The notes beneath the pieces are model-generated. The model was not told where the DNA came from. It searched no databases and worked only from the letters and a program-made list of their open reading frames with translations. From assembly GCA_019694165.1 (NCBI GenBank), contig JAIBCL010000023.1, positions 33,638 to 97,637 on the forward strand: 64,000 nucleotides of DNA. The letters are read 5' to 3'. Positions 26,399 to 34,698 of this stretch are shown here, piece by piece. The position numbers and the translations under genes were made by a program. Positions within the stretch are counted from its first letter, which is position 1. Every line of letters begins with the position of its first letter. The stretch is from Verrucomicrobiaceae bacterium. GTDB lineage: Bacteria > Verrucomicrobiota > Verrucomicrobiia > Verrucomicrobiales > Verrucomicrobiaceae.

Positions 26399-27127
26399 AT
26401 GACCACGTCTCGCTTCCTCACTCACCTCGTCGCAGTCTGCCTGGCCCTGGCTCTCCATCAGGGCGCCGCCTCCGCGCAACAATCCGAGTACATCATCGTC
26501 AGCGGCGGCCCCGCGCTGCGGCAGTGGGAAAATCTGCGCAAGCCCGGTGAGCAGCACGACCGCTGGTGGGGAAACTTCGTCCGCACCGCCCGCGTGCGCA
26601 TCGAGGAGATCCAGAAGCAGCAGCCGCCCGGCACCCTCATCACCTGGCTCGTCTATCGCGATTCCTATCTGCGTCGCACCGCTGAGGACAAGCAGCCGCT
26701 GATCAGCAACGTCGAATCCGTTCGCGACAAATACAAAATCCGCCTCGTATGGTTTCACACCGGTGACGATGTCATCAACTACATCAACGGCGGCCTCAAC
26801 CGCGGCAGCACCAAGATCAGCGGCTTCGAATACTTCGGCCACTCGAACAAGTTCTGCTTCATGTTCGACTACAGCTCCGACACCTACGGCGTGTCATCGT
26901 GCTGGCTGCACGAGGCGGATTTGAAGAAAATCCATCGCGGTGCCTTCGCCCGGAATGCTTACTGCCAGAGCTGGGGCTGTCACACCGGCGAGAGCATGAG
27001 CGCGCTTTGGAAAAAGGCCACCGGCGTGCCGATGGTGGGCGCCTTCGGCAAGACCGACTACTCCGACATGCATCTGCGCAACTGGCACGTCGGCCTCTCG
27101 CCCGGCAGCCACTGGCGCAAAGGTTGA
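26399..27127 (+). CDS. Secreted protein, possible caspase/CHAT-fold (clan CD-like)
   Basis: A 242-aa protein with a good signal peptide (LTHLVAVCLALALHQGAASA). I do not recognise a named family. The body has a hydrophobic strand then GFEYFGHSNK, and about 55 residues later AYCQSWGCHTGES. A His followed by Gly or small residue after one strand, and a Cys ending the next in a 'C-x-TG' context, is how the catalytic dyad of caspase-like and CHAT peptidases is laid out. This supports a clan CD-like peptidase only as inference. It starts 70 bp after the kinase gene and 26 bp before bioB. Confidence 0.6.
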   Translation: MTTSRFLTHLVAVCLALALHQGAASAQQSEYIIVSGGPALRQWENLRKPGEQHDRWWGNFVRTARVRIEEIQKQQPPGTLITWLVYRDSYLRRTAEDKQPLISNVESVRDKYKIRLVWFHTGDDVINYINGGLNRGSTKISGFEYFGHSNKFCFMFDYSSDTYGVSSCWLHEADLKKIHRGAFARNAYCQSWGCHTGESMSALWKKATGVPMVGAFGKTDYSDMHLRNWHVGLSPGSHWRKG

Positions 27128-27152
27128 TCCGGCGGCATTTCTCCTTCGCGTC

Positions 27153-28154
27153 ATGACCTTCACCGACCTCCATCGCATCTACCACCAGCCCTTCTTTGAC
27201 CTGCTCAAGCAGGCCCGCGCCGTGCATGACGAGCACTGGCCCGAGAATGAAGTGCAGCTCTGCACCCTGCTCTCCATCAAGACCGGCGGCTGCAGCGAAG
27301 ACTGCGGCTACTGCGCCCAGAGCGCCCGCTACTCCACCGGCGTGCAGCGCGAGCAGCTCATGGAAAAGGAACAGGTCATGGAGAAGGCCCGCGCAGCGAA
27401 AGCCGGCGGCTCCACGCGTTTCTGCATGGGCGCAGCCTGGAAGGGCGTGCGCGGCGGCACCGAGAAATTCGACCAAGTGCTCGGCATCGTGCGCGATGTC
27501 TCCACGCTCGGCATGGAAGTTTGCGTAACGCTTGGGGAACTGGGTGCTGACGAAGCCCGCGCCCTGCGCGAGGCCGGCGTCACCGCCTACAATCACAACA
27601 TCGACACCTCGCCCGAACACTACCCGAACGTCGTCACCACCCACACGTTCGACGACCGCCTCCGCACCATCCGCCACGCACAAGATGCCGGCATGAGCGT
27701 TTGCTGCGGCGGCATCCTCGGCCTCGGCGAGACGCTCGAAGACCGCCTGCGGATGCTCGAGGTGCTCAGCAATTTCAATCCGCATCCAGAGAGCGTGCCG
27801 ATCAACATGCTCATGCCCATCAAAGGCACTCCCATGGAGGAGAACGAGCAGATCGACACCTTCACGATGATCCGCATGATCGCCACCGCGCGCATCGCGA
27901 TGCCGCGTGCCAAAGTGCGCCTGAGCGCCGGCCGCACCGCCATGAGCAAGGAAGCACAAGCCCTCTGCTTCTTCGCCGGCGCGAACTCCATTTTCTACGG
28001 CGACAAACTTCTCACCGCCGCCAATCCGCGCGCGAATGAAGACATGGCGCTCCTGCGCGATCTCGGACTCACCGCCCAAGAGCCGAATCCGCAAATGGAA
28101 GCCCCCGTCATCGAACACGACCGCCCGCTCGCGCCGACCGCGTGCTGCCTGTAG
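27153..28154 (+). CDS. bioB: Biotin synthase
   Basis: A 333-aa radical SAM enzyme that inserts sulfur into dethiobiotin, the last step of biotin synthesis. It has the radical-SAM [4Fe-4S] motif CxxxCxxC (CSEDCGYC), the BioB [2Fe-2S] context (MGAAWKG, YNHNIDTSPEHYP, CCGGILGLGE) and the Arg motif KVRLSAGR. Size matches the family. No other biotin genes are in the window, so bioB is separated from the bioF/A/D genes. Confidence 0.95.
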   Translation: MTFTDLHRIYHQPFFDLLKQARAVHDEHWPENEVQLCTLLSIKTGGCSEDCGYCAQSARYSTGVQREQLMEKEQVMEKARAAKAGGSTRFCMGAAWKGVRGGTEKFDQVLGIVRDVSTLGMEVCVTLGELGADEARALREAGVTAYNHNIDTSPEHYPNVVTTHTFDDRLRTIRHAQDAGMSVCCGGILGLGETLEDRLRMLEVLSNFNPHPESVPINMLMPIKGTPMEENEQIDTFTMIRMIATARIAMPRAKVRLSAGRTAMSKEAQALCFFAGANSIFYGDKLLTAANPRANEDMALLRDLGLTAQEPNPQMEAPVIEHDRPLAPTACCL

Positions 28155-28155
28155 C

Positions 28156-28177
28156 GTGGCGCCCTGGGATACGCCAC
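28156..28177 (+). terminator. Hairpin immediately after bioB
   Basis: GTGGCG / CGCCAC with a 10-nt loop, starting 2 bp after the bioB stop codon. No T-tract follows, so strength is uncertain. Confidence 0.35.
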
Positions 28178-28215
28178 AGCACCGCACGGCAGCCATGCCA
28201 TCGGCGGTTGTTTCA

Positions 28216-28512
28216 GAGCCTGTCCGGTAAATCACTCGAACCACGAGAACTCTACCCCCTCACCCCAGCCCTCTCCCACAGGGAGAGGGAGCAAAGCGAG
28301 CTGCTGCTCGAATGACAAAACACTATTTTCGCTGTGGCGCGGGAGCGCCCTCGTCTCCCTCTCCCCTGGGGAACCGAGCGACAGCGAGATGGCTGGAGAA
28401 GATGCTTCAAAAGAAGTCCAGCAAAGGGCTGGGGTGAGGGGGACGTCTCTGTTTGCTCTCACGCTTTCGTTTGCCTGGATATGATGATTCAGGGCATTTG
28501 CCGGACAGGCTC
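28216..28512. mobile_element. MITE-like element with 17-bp terminal inverted repeats
   Basis: Ends are GAGCCTGTCCGGTAAAT (28216-28232) and its complement ATTTGCCGGACAGGCTC (28496-28512), differing at one position. The unit is flanked by TCA on both sides (28213-28215 and 28513-28515), a 3-bp TNA target duplication as in the IS1031 group of IS5 elements. It codes for nothing. Inside it sits a palindromic unit bounded by CCCCCTCACCCC and GGGGTGAGGGGG (28255-28442), related to that at 51968-52141. It abuts the 3' end of the IS4 relic. Confidence 0.75.
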
Positions 28513-28559
28513 TCAGTCTTGGCGGCCCGTCAGCAGTGATGCATGGGTCGGGGACCACT

Positions 28560-29299
28560 CCAGGGCTTATGCATGAAGACTGCTCGAGCATCTTGAGCAT
28601 CGGGGACACGCGGCATCGCATGGGGACAAGGCGTCCCGCCTGATGGCGCAGCCGTGACGGCCGCGCCCCATGCGGGTCACGCAGCACGACGACGCCAAGG
28701 CGCAGCTCCAGCTCGGGCGCGGCGCTGACATCGTTCTTGCTTGAAGGGTCGATGCTGAAGGCCTCAAAGCCCATGTTCTCTTGAGGTCATGGGCAGCCTG
28801 GATGCGGGCGTCGCACACCTGGTACGCGCCGTTGGCCGCGCCGTAGAAGGGGTCAAACAACCAGCCTGGCAGTTCGACGATGGTGCTGTCCTGCACCAGC
28901 ACGCGTGAGCAAGGATCAAGATCCCCTGCGCAGGCACTTCCTCCTGCATCGAAGCAGCGACGCGCCTGTCGATGGCCAGGCGCGGCACGGTTTGGATCAT
29001 CTGCAAACAAGGCTGCGCGAATCCCTCCGCCACGGACTGTCTGGAAGGCTGGCGACCCGAAGCGGTGTCCAGCGCCGTGGCGATGTCGTTGAAGCTGGCG
29101 GTGCCACCGAGGCATCGAGCACACAGCAAACTGAGCAGGGGGCGGCGGCGGTGATCTCTCCCGGCGAGTGCTGCTGCAAGCCTGTGACGATGGCGATCAA
29201 CTCAAGCTCCTGGCCGGAGATGCCAAGGGCTTTGATGAACTGCGCCGCATCACGAGGTTCCTGGAGTGTCACGTCGGCAGCTTGGCCGGGGTCTCTCAT
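28560..29299 (-). pseudogene. IS4-family transposase relic (several frameshifts)
   Basis: Four pieces in different minus frames add up to the N-terminal two thirds of an IS4-type transposase. They are AAQFIKALGISGQELELI (about 29138-29299), CARCLGGTASFNDIATALD with PSRQSVAEGFAQPCL (about 28950-29129), RVLVQDSTIVELPGWLFD with VCDARIQAAHDL (about 28800-28925, holding the first catalytic Asp), and IDPSSKNDVSAAPELELRLG (about 28680-28765). The 3' end is lost near the MITE boundary. It cannot make a transposase. Confidence 0.75.
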
Positions 29300-29435
29300 T
29301 GACTCTCACTGACAGACCAATGCCTGGATTTCAAACATCCTAAACTTATCCTGACGCGCCTGCGCGCGAGGGACATGTCACGTTTTGGTTGCCGGTCTCG
29401 TTCGTTGTCCGCCAAACCCTGAGCGGGCCATCGAG

Positions 29436-30155
29436 TCAATTCTTCTTGCCAGCTTTTCCGGCGGCTTTTGCGCGTACCGGACCGGCGGGTGCAGCCGGTT
29501 CGCCTTTGGGCAGGGCGGTCTTCACTTTTTCCCAATCGGGGTTCAGCGTGGCCTCGGTGATCTTGATGTTGCGGAATTCGGCGGACTGGCCTGCTACGGT
29601 GAAGCCGGGTGCCATGCGGTCTTGTTTGAAGAGCGCATTGCTGCCGGTGGCGATGATTTCATCGACCTGGCCGAGCATGGTGTCGCCGACCATTTCCATG
29701 CGCACCTTGTGCCAGGTGCCGGGTTTGATGTCGGCCTTGAAGCGACCGAAGACCACGGCCTTGTCGGGGCCTTCGTGATCATTGTCGTCACGCTGCACCT
29801 GCACGTAGGTCGGAGCGATGATGATGCGCGCCATGTGGTCTTTCACCGCGTTTATCGTGAAGGTGCTGGTATTCGCACCGTCGAGCTTCACTTCGTATTC
29901 AGCGATGAAGTCGCCCAGTTTGTTGGGAAGTCTGGCCACGGCACCATGCTTGTCCTCGGGCTTCTCGGCTCCGCGAAGGGCGCCTTCGGCGGTGTCCCAT
30001 TTTCCTTTCGCGGCCTTCCAGGGCGCAGTGAGGCCAGAGTCGAGCTTGTTCTCGTAGATCACCTTGCCCGGGACTCCGAGCATGGGCGCATCGCCTGCAT
30101 GGGCGAATGTGAACGTGGCGGCCGAGGCACAGGAGAGAAGAATGCGGATGTTCAT
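29436..30155 (-). CDS. Secreted LamG/DUF1080-like protein
   Basis: About 239 aa with a signal peptide (RILLSCASAATFTFAHA). The body resembles the DUF1080/3-keto-disaccharide hydrolase-like jelly roll (WKAAKGKWDTAEGALRGAE, HGAVARLPNKL, AEYEVKLDGANTSTF, WHKVRMEMVGDTM). The C-terminus is a basic Ala/Lys-rich tail (RAKAAGKAGKKN). The ATG at 30155 is used because it starts the signal peptide; the frame runs to 30218. It lies downstream of the isomerase-like gene, a pairing common in sugar loci of this phylum. Confidence 0.75.
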   Translation of the reverse strand: MNIRILLSCASAATFTFAHAGDAPMLGVPGKVIYENKLDSGLTAPWKAAKGKWDTAEGALRGAEKPEDKHGAVARLPNKLGDFIAEYEVKLDGANTSTFTINAVKDHMARIIIAPTYVQVQRDDNDHEGPDKAVVFGRFKADIKPGTWHKVRMEMVGDTMLGQVDEIIATGSNALFKQDRMAPGFTVAGQSAEFRNIKITEATLNPDWEKVKTALPKGEPAAPAGPVRAKAAGKAGKKN

Positions 30156-30386
30156 AGGCCGCAGAGAACGGGCCGCAACGCGGCAAATTTCAAGGAGACT
30201 GCCAGGGAACCGCGGCAAGAAGAGGCATGCTGCCGTTGCTTCCGTCAGGACCTGGCGGGGTTCGCAAGCTCTCCATCCACAGCCCCTGGCAGCGCGCCGA
30301 GACTAGGCGCATTCGTCGGGCACACAAGCAGGAATCTGCGGTGGCTCAAACTGAGGGTGCCTGCTCGCGCCGGATGGCGACGCCGA

Positions 30387-31382
30387 TTACTTCTCGGCGA
30401 ATTGCGCGTCGAAGATGATCTTGCTGGCCGGGAAGTCGATGCGCTTGACGTATTCGCAGCTTTCCTTCGCTCCGAATTCGCGGTCCATGCCACCATCTTC
30501 CCACTCGACGGAGAGGGGGCCTCCATAGTTGATGTCGTTGAGCGCGCGAATGATTTTCTCGAAGTTGATCATCCCGCGGCCGACGGATTTGAAGTCCCAA
30601 TAGCGCTCGGGCTTGTGGAAATCGACGTGACCGCCGAAGACGCCCACGGTGCCGTCACCGATTCCCCAAGCCACATCCTTCATGTGCACATGGAAGATGC
30701 GGTCGGGGAAGGTGTAGATGAACTTTGTGTAATCGACGCCTTGGTAGCCGAAGTGGGAAGGGTCGTAGTTGAAGCCAAAGGCGGGATGACCGTCAACTGC
30801 CTCGATGGCGCGGCGGGCGGAGGCGATGTCGAAGGCGATCTCGGTGGGATGCACTTCAAGAGCGAAGCGCACGCCCTGCTTCTGAAACTCGTCGAGGATG
30901 GGCTTGAAGCGTTTGCCGAAATCCTTGTAGCCGTTCTCGATTTGTTTCGGCAAGTTCGGCGGAAAGCTGTAAACGAGGTGCCAGATGGATGAGCCGGTGA
31001 AGCCGTTCACGACCTTCACGCCAAAGCGCTTTGCAGCCTGCGCGGTCTTCATCATTTCTTCAGCAGCGCGCTTGCGCACGCCTTCGGGCTTGCCGTCCCC
31101 ATAGACATAGTCGGGAAGTATCTGCTTGTGGCGTTCGTCGATGTTGTCGCACACAGCCTGGCCGACGAGGTGGGCGCTGATCGCGTGGCATTGCAGGCCG
31201 GCCTTCTTGATGAGCGCGCGCTTGGCGTCGCAGTACTTCTGGTCGGCCTTGGCAACTTCGAAGTGATCGCCCCAGCAACCAAGTTCCACTCCGTCGTAGC
31301 CGAACGACTTGGCTTTCTTGAGGAAAGTCTGAAGCGGAAGATCGGCCCATTGGCCTGAAAACAGAGTGACGGGGCGTGGCAT
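30387..31382 (-). CDS. Sugar phosphate isomerase/epimerase (AP-endonuclease-2-type TIM barrel)
   Basis: A 331-aa TIM-barrel protein of the xylose-isomerase-like superfamily. The likely metal ligands are spread along the barrel as expected: Glu in ALEVHPTEI, Asp in NYDPSHFG, His in FHVHMKD and Glu in SVEWEDGG. It has no signal peptide. Members act on inositol, hydroxypyruvate or keto sugars; the exact substrate cannot be read. Its neighbour downstream is the secreted DUF1080-like gene, suggesting joint use in sugar breakdown. Confidence 0.87.
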   Translation of the reverse strand: MPRPVTLFSGQWADLPLQTFLKKAKSFGYDGVELGCWGDHFEVAKADQKYCDAKRALIKKAGLQCHAISAHLVGQAVCDNIDERHKQILPDYVYGDGKPEGVRKRAAEEMMKTAQAAKRFGVKVVNGFTGSSIWHLVYSFPPNLPKQIENGYKDFGKRFKPILDEFQKQGVRFALEVHPTEIAFDIASARRAIEAVDGHPAFGFNYDPSHFGYQGVDYTKFIYTFPDRIFHVHMKDVAWGIGDGTVGVFGGHVDFHKPERYWDFKSVGRGMINFEKIIRALNDINYGGPLSVEWEDGGMDREFGAKESCEYVKRIDFPASKIIFDAQFAEK

Positions 31383-31523
31383 GACAGTGTCTGGTTGAGT
31401 AAATGGAGATTGCCGCGCTCAGTGCCGGAGCGGCGGTGCTCCCGGCGCGCGGTGCGCTGATTGTTCTGCGGAGCCACGGTCTTGGCAATCAAAATCCTTG
31501 TCATCAAGCCTGGCGCTCAGGTC

Positions 31524-32153
31524 TTACGCACCAAAACCGTGGAAAATGAGACGTGCGGCTTCTGTTCTCAGGGAGGGGTCGAGAGCGCAATGTTTGCGCA
31601 GAGAGCGTATCGAGCCTTTGAGCGGGCTGCTCTTGAGCACTTTGGCAGAGAGTTCGTTGCCTTTCTCTTCGCAGACTTCCTGGTCGACGCTCAAACCGGC
31701 CTCGCTGGCCCAGGCTCGCAGGATGTGCAGGGTGCTCTTTCCCGTGGTGGTATCCTTGGCTCCTCGGCTGACTTTGCCGTCGATGGCGATGTGTTTGCCA
31801 CTGAGTTCGCCAACCCATGGCTCAAGGATTCCCAGGAGCGCGTCGGGCCGCAGGGCGAGCAGGACGTTGCGCAACACGTCGTGGGAGGGAGCGCCGTTGG
31901 TCAGTGGCATGAACTGTCGCAACCACTGGAGCTGGGAACGTGCAAAGTCGCCCGTGTCGGTGTAGTCTTCACAGTCGCTGAGCATGGCGCAGAGGGCGAT
32001 GAGCAGCACCTCGGGCAGCGGGTGCAGCACCCGTCCGAGCACACGAGAGTCGGGCAGGGAGTGGAAGAGTCCTTTGAGCCGTAAAACGCGGCGCAAGTCG
32101 TCGGTGGCTTCGGTGCTGGTCGATGAGGTTGTCGTGATAGGAGCCGGTTCCAT
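31524..32153 (-). pseudogene. ISAs1-family transposase with internal in-frame deletion
   Basis: A 209-aa open frame. The first 165 residues match the ISAs1 N-terminus: the DDE_Tnp_1-associated region (FHSLPDSRVLGRVLHPLPEVLLIAL) and the first catalytic block KHIAIDGKVSRGAKD. After VLKSSPL the sequence jumps to KGSIRSLRKHCALDPSLR, which resembles the tail of ISAs1 transposases. The middle, with the remaining catalytic residues, is missing. Normal members are about 370-440 aa. It should be inactive but may still bind the ends. The flanking 140 bp on the left and about 300 bp on the right (32154-32452) hold no supported gene. Confidence 0.75.
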
Positions 32154-32452
32154 TCACACCCTCATCAGTGGTCACGGCAATTTGTAGAGCGATCTTCTCG
32201 CCGCCAATTCACCATAGCCAGTACCGCATTTCATGCGTAGGCCCTGGGGCCGAAGGCAGGCTGAATGGCTGCTGCGTCGCCCGTGGGTTTCGTGGCCATG
32301 CCGCCAAGGCTCTCAGATATCGGCATGACCATCAATCCTTTTCCTCGCCGCTCCGGCGTCCAGGCGGCGGCCCGATCAATAACGAGCGGGAGGCCATATC
32401 CAAAGTTGCTGACAAGAAGCGCGCTTTTGGGCATTCTTGTCGGCGATTCGCC

Positions 32453-33172
32453 ATGAAACAATGCTCCTTCGCAGTTTGGGTCGGATTGTCGGCACTCTTC
32501 GTGACGAACTTTTCCATCTCGGCTGAACCCAAAGATACAATTGGCAAACCAGCTAGTCGGCCGATTCGCGACGCGCCGTTTTTTGCGAAGCAGGCCAAGG
32601 AAGACGCGGAAAACTGGCGGATGTATTTGAAGAAGTTTTGTCGCGAGCCTGATCTCGAATCACTCAAGAGTGAAAAAGGCTTGGAGGTTTACCGCTTCAT
32701 CTACCAGCCGTGTTTTCACCAGCACCTCTGCTTGACGGCGAAGGTGGTGGAAAAGAAGGTCGTTCTTGAGATCCGGCGGTTTTCCGAGAAGGGAAAGCTG
32801 GAGCTAAGCGGTTCGCTCGAGTTCGATGATCAGGCGGTCGAAGGTTTTCGTCGCGAATTCGGCAGACCGGAGATTTGCGATCCGCTTCGGGGGCTCACGG
32901 ATTCACAGCGTGATAATCTTCCAATGGTGCTGGATGGCGCAACGTGGCACTTGGAGACGCTGCGAGACGGCAAATACACTCACGCCGCGCTGTATTCCCC
33001 TGATGCATTTGAGTCTCTCACCAAAGAGGAAAGGACAGAATTCAAAAGAGAGCGAGGCTTCGATGTGCCGGATCTGCGCGAGTTCGTGTTCAGTTGCCTT
33101 GAATTCGTCTCGCACTCGGGGCTGCCACTTGATGCAGTTTATTACGAGCCGATGCCTCGGGCCCGCAAGTGA
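32453..33172 (+). CDS. Secreted protein of unknown function
   Basis: A 239-aa protein with a signal peptide (CSFAVWVGLSALFVTNFSISA). I do not recognise a family. It is moderately charged, with segments such as EVYRFIYQPCFHQHLCLTAK and GATWHLETLRDGKYTHAALY that look like beta strands of a globular domain. Codon use is less GC-biased than in the neighbours, which could mean recent transfer. It lies between the ISAs1 relic and the convergent nuo operon, in an accessory spot. Confidence 0.65.
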   Translation: MKQCSFAVWVGLSALFVTNFSISAEPKDTIGKPASRPIRDAPFFAKQAKEDAENWRMYLKKFCREPDLESLKSEKGLEVYRFIYQPCFHQHLCLTAKVVEKKVVLEIRRFSEKGKLELSGSLEFDDQAVEGFRREFGRPEICDPLRGLTDSQRDNLPMVLDGATWHLETLRDGKYTHAALYSPDAFESLTKEERTEFKRERGFDVPDLREFVFSCLEFVSHSGLPLDAVYYEPMPRARK

Positions 33173-33186
33173 CAGGTGGTATCAGT

Positions 33187-34665
33187 TCACTTTCCCAACG
33201 CCACCGATGCAGCAGCAGGCGCGGCGAGCACCTTTTGCAGTGGACGGGGATACAGCCCGAGGATGAGGATGATGGCGGCGAGGGCGGTGGCGATCGCTTT
33301 GGAGGCGATGGATACCGTCACGGGCTCCTCGGTGGTGCCTTCGGAGGTGTAGATGGCGAGGATGACTTTGAAGTAGTAGTAGAAGCCGGCGGCGGCTCCG
33401 ATGACGGCGCAGCCGATCACGCCCCAGTAGCCGTGATCGACGGCGGCGACGAAGACGAGCATCTTGCCGAGGAATCCGGCGGTGAGCGGAAGTCCAGCGA
33501 GCGAGGCCATAGCGATGGTCAGGAGGAGCGCGAGCAGCGGTGAGCGGCGGCCGAGGCCTTTGAGTTCATCGAGCGAATCGCCGATGCCCTGGCGACGCAG
33601 CACGCAGAGCACGAAGAAGGCGAGCACGGTCATCGGCAGGTAGGTCGCAAGGTAGAAGGCGACCACACCGCCGGAGGTGATATCGAAGCGGGCCGATGAG
33701 CGGCTGGCGAGCGCGAGCAGAAGGAAGCCGGCGTGCGAGATGCTGGAGTAGGCGAGCAGTCGCTTCACGCTCGTCTGGAAAATGGCGGGCAGGCTGCCGA
33801 GCAGGACGGTGATGGCGGCGCTGATGAGGAGGAGATTCGTGACTTCGCTGGTGACGCGGGAGCCATTGGCGAGGAGGGCATCGATCACGCGCGTGAGAAC
33901 GATGAAGCCGGAGGCTTTTGAGCCGACGGAAAGGAAAGCGGTGACGGGTGTCGGCGCGCCTTGATACACATCGGGCACCCACATGTGGAAGGGCGCGGCG
34001 GCGACCTTGAAGCCGAGTCCGGCCAAGAGGAATGCGATGCCGAAGAGCAGCACGCTTTTGTTTACCGCTGCGTTTTGCACGCCCTTCGCGATGCCCTCGA
34101 AGGAGAGCGAGCCCGTTGCGCCATAGACCCATGCGGCACCGAAGACGAGCACGCCCGTGGCAGCGGCACCGAGGATGAGATACTTCACGCCTGCCTCGAG
34201 CGAGAGCGCGCTCTTGCGTGTGTAGGCGACGAGGACGTAGAAGGCGACCGTGACCAACTCGAGCGAGACGAAGACGGTGACGAGATCCTTTGCCGAGGCC
34301 ATCCACATCATGCCGGTGCAAACGATGAGCGGCAGGCCGACCAGTTCGCCGAGTTTGCCATCGGCTGAGTAATTCGAGAGCGTGGAGTCGGACTCGGCGA
34401 TGAGCCAGAGCACGAGCGCGGTGATGACAAGCGCGAAGGCCTTGTAGAAGAGCGAGAGCGTGTCGAGCGAGTAATACGGTGCAACGAACGCGGGCAGCGA
34501 CGACTCGGCGTGCGATGCGCCGCAGAGCAGCAGCAACGCGACGACGGAACCCGCGATGCCGGTCCATGCGAGCGTGCGCTGCGAGACGGCGGGCAGGAAC
34601 GCGGCGGCGAGGACGATCGCAAGGCCGAGGAGAGCGAGAAGAACTTCGATGGAGAAAGCCGACAT
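33187..34665 (-). CDS. nuoN: NADH-quinone oxidoreductase subunit N
   Basis: A 492-aa antiporter-like subunit of the complex I membrane arm, about 14 membrane segments. Typical pieces: FVSLELVTVAFYVLVAY, AAAPFHMWVPDVYQGAPTPV with the conserved proton-pathway Lys region, and LLAYSSISHAGFLLLAL. It is the last gene of the minus-strand run nuoHIJKLMN, 33 bp after nuoM. It ends 14 bp from the convergent gene at 32453-33172. Confidence 0.95.
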   Translation of the reverse strand: MSAFSIEVLLALLGLAIVLAAAFLPAVSQRTLAWTGIAGSVVALLLLCGASHAESSLPAFVAPYYSLDTLSLFYKAFALVITALVLWLIAESDSTLSNYSADGKLGELVGLPLIVCTGMMWMASAKDLVTVFVSLELVTVAFYVLVAYTRKSALSLEAGVKYLILGAAATGVLVFGAAWVYGATGSLSFEGIAKGVQNAAVNKSVLLFGIAFLLAGLGFKVAAAPFHMWVPDVYQGAPTPVTAFLSVGSKASGFIVLTRVIDALLANGSRVTSEVTNLLLISAAITVLLGSLPAIFQTSVKRLLAYSSISHAGFLLLALASRSSARFDITSGGVVAFYLATYLPMTVLAFFVLCVLRRQGIGDSLDELKGLGRRSPLLALLLTIAMASLAGLPLTAGFLGKMLVFVAAVDHGYWGVIGCAVIGAAAGFYYYFKVILAIYTSEGTTEEPVTVSIASKAIATALAAIILILGLYPRPLQKVLAAPAAASVALGK

Positions 34666-34698
34666 ATCGCGTGTGACTGGGTTTCGTGTCGTCCTCCG

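Noticed and set aside
24821..26842. 673-codon minus-strand frame covering the kinase gene
   Set aside because: Only its last 105 codons are real (cutA). The rest is antisense to a well-supported histidine kinase and the secreted protein gene.
29385..30992. 535-codon plus-strand frame across the sugar genes
   Set aside because: Antisense to two genes with signal peptide and TIM-barrel metal residues; no protein-like motifs.
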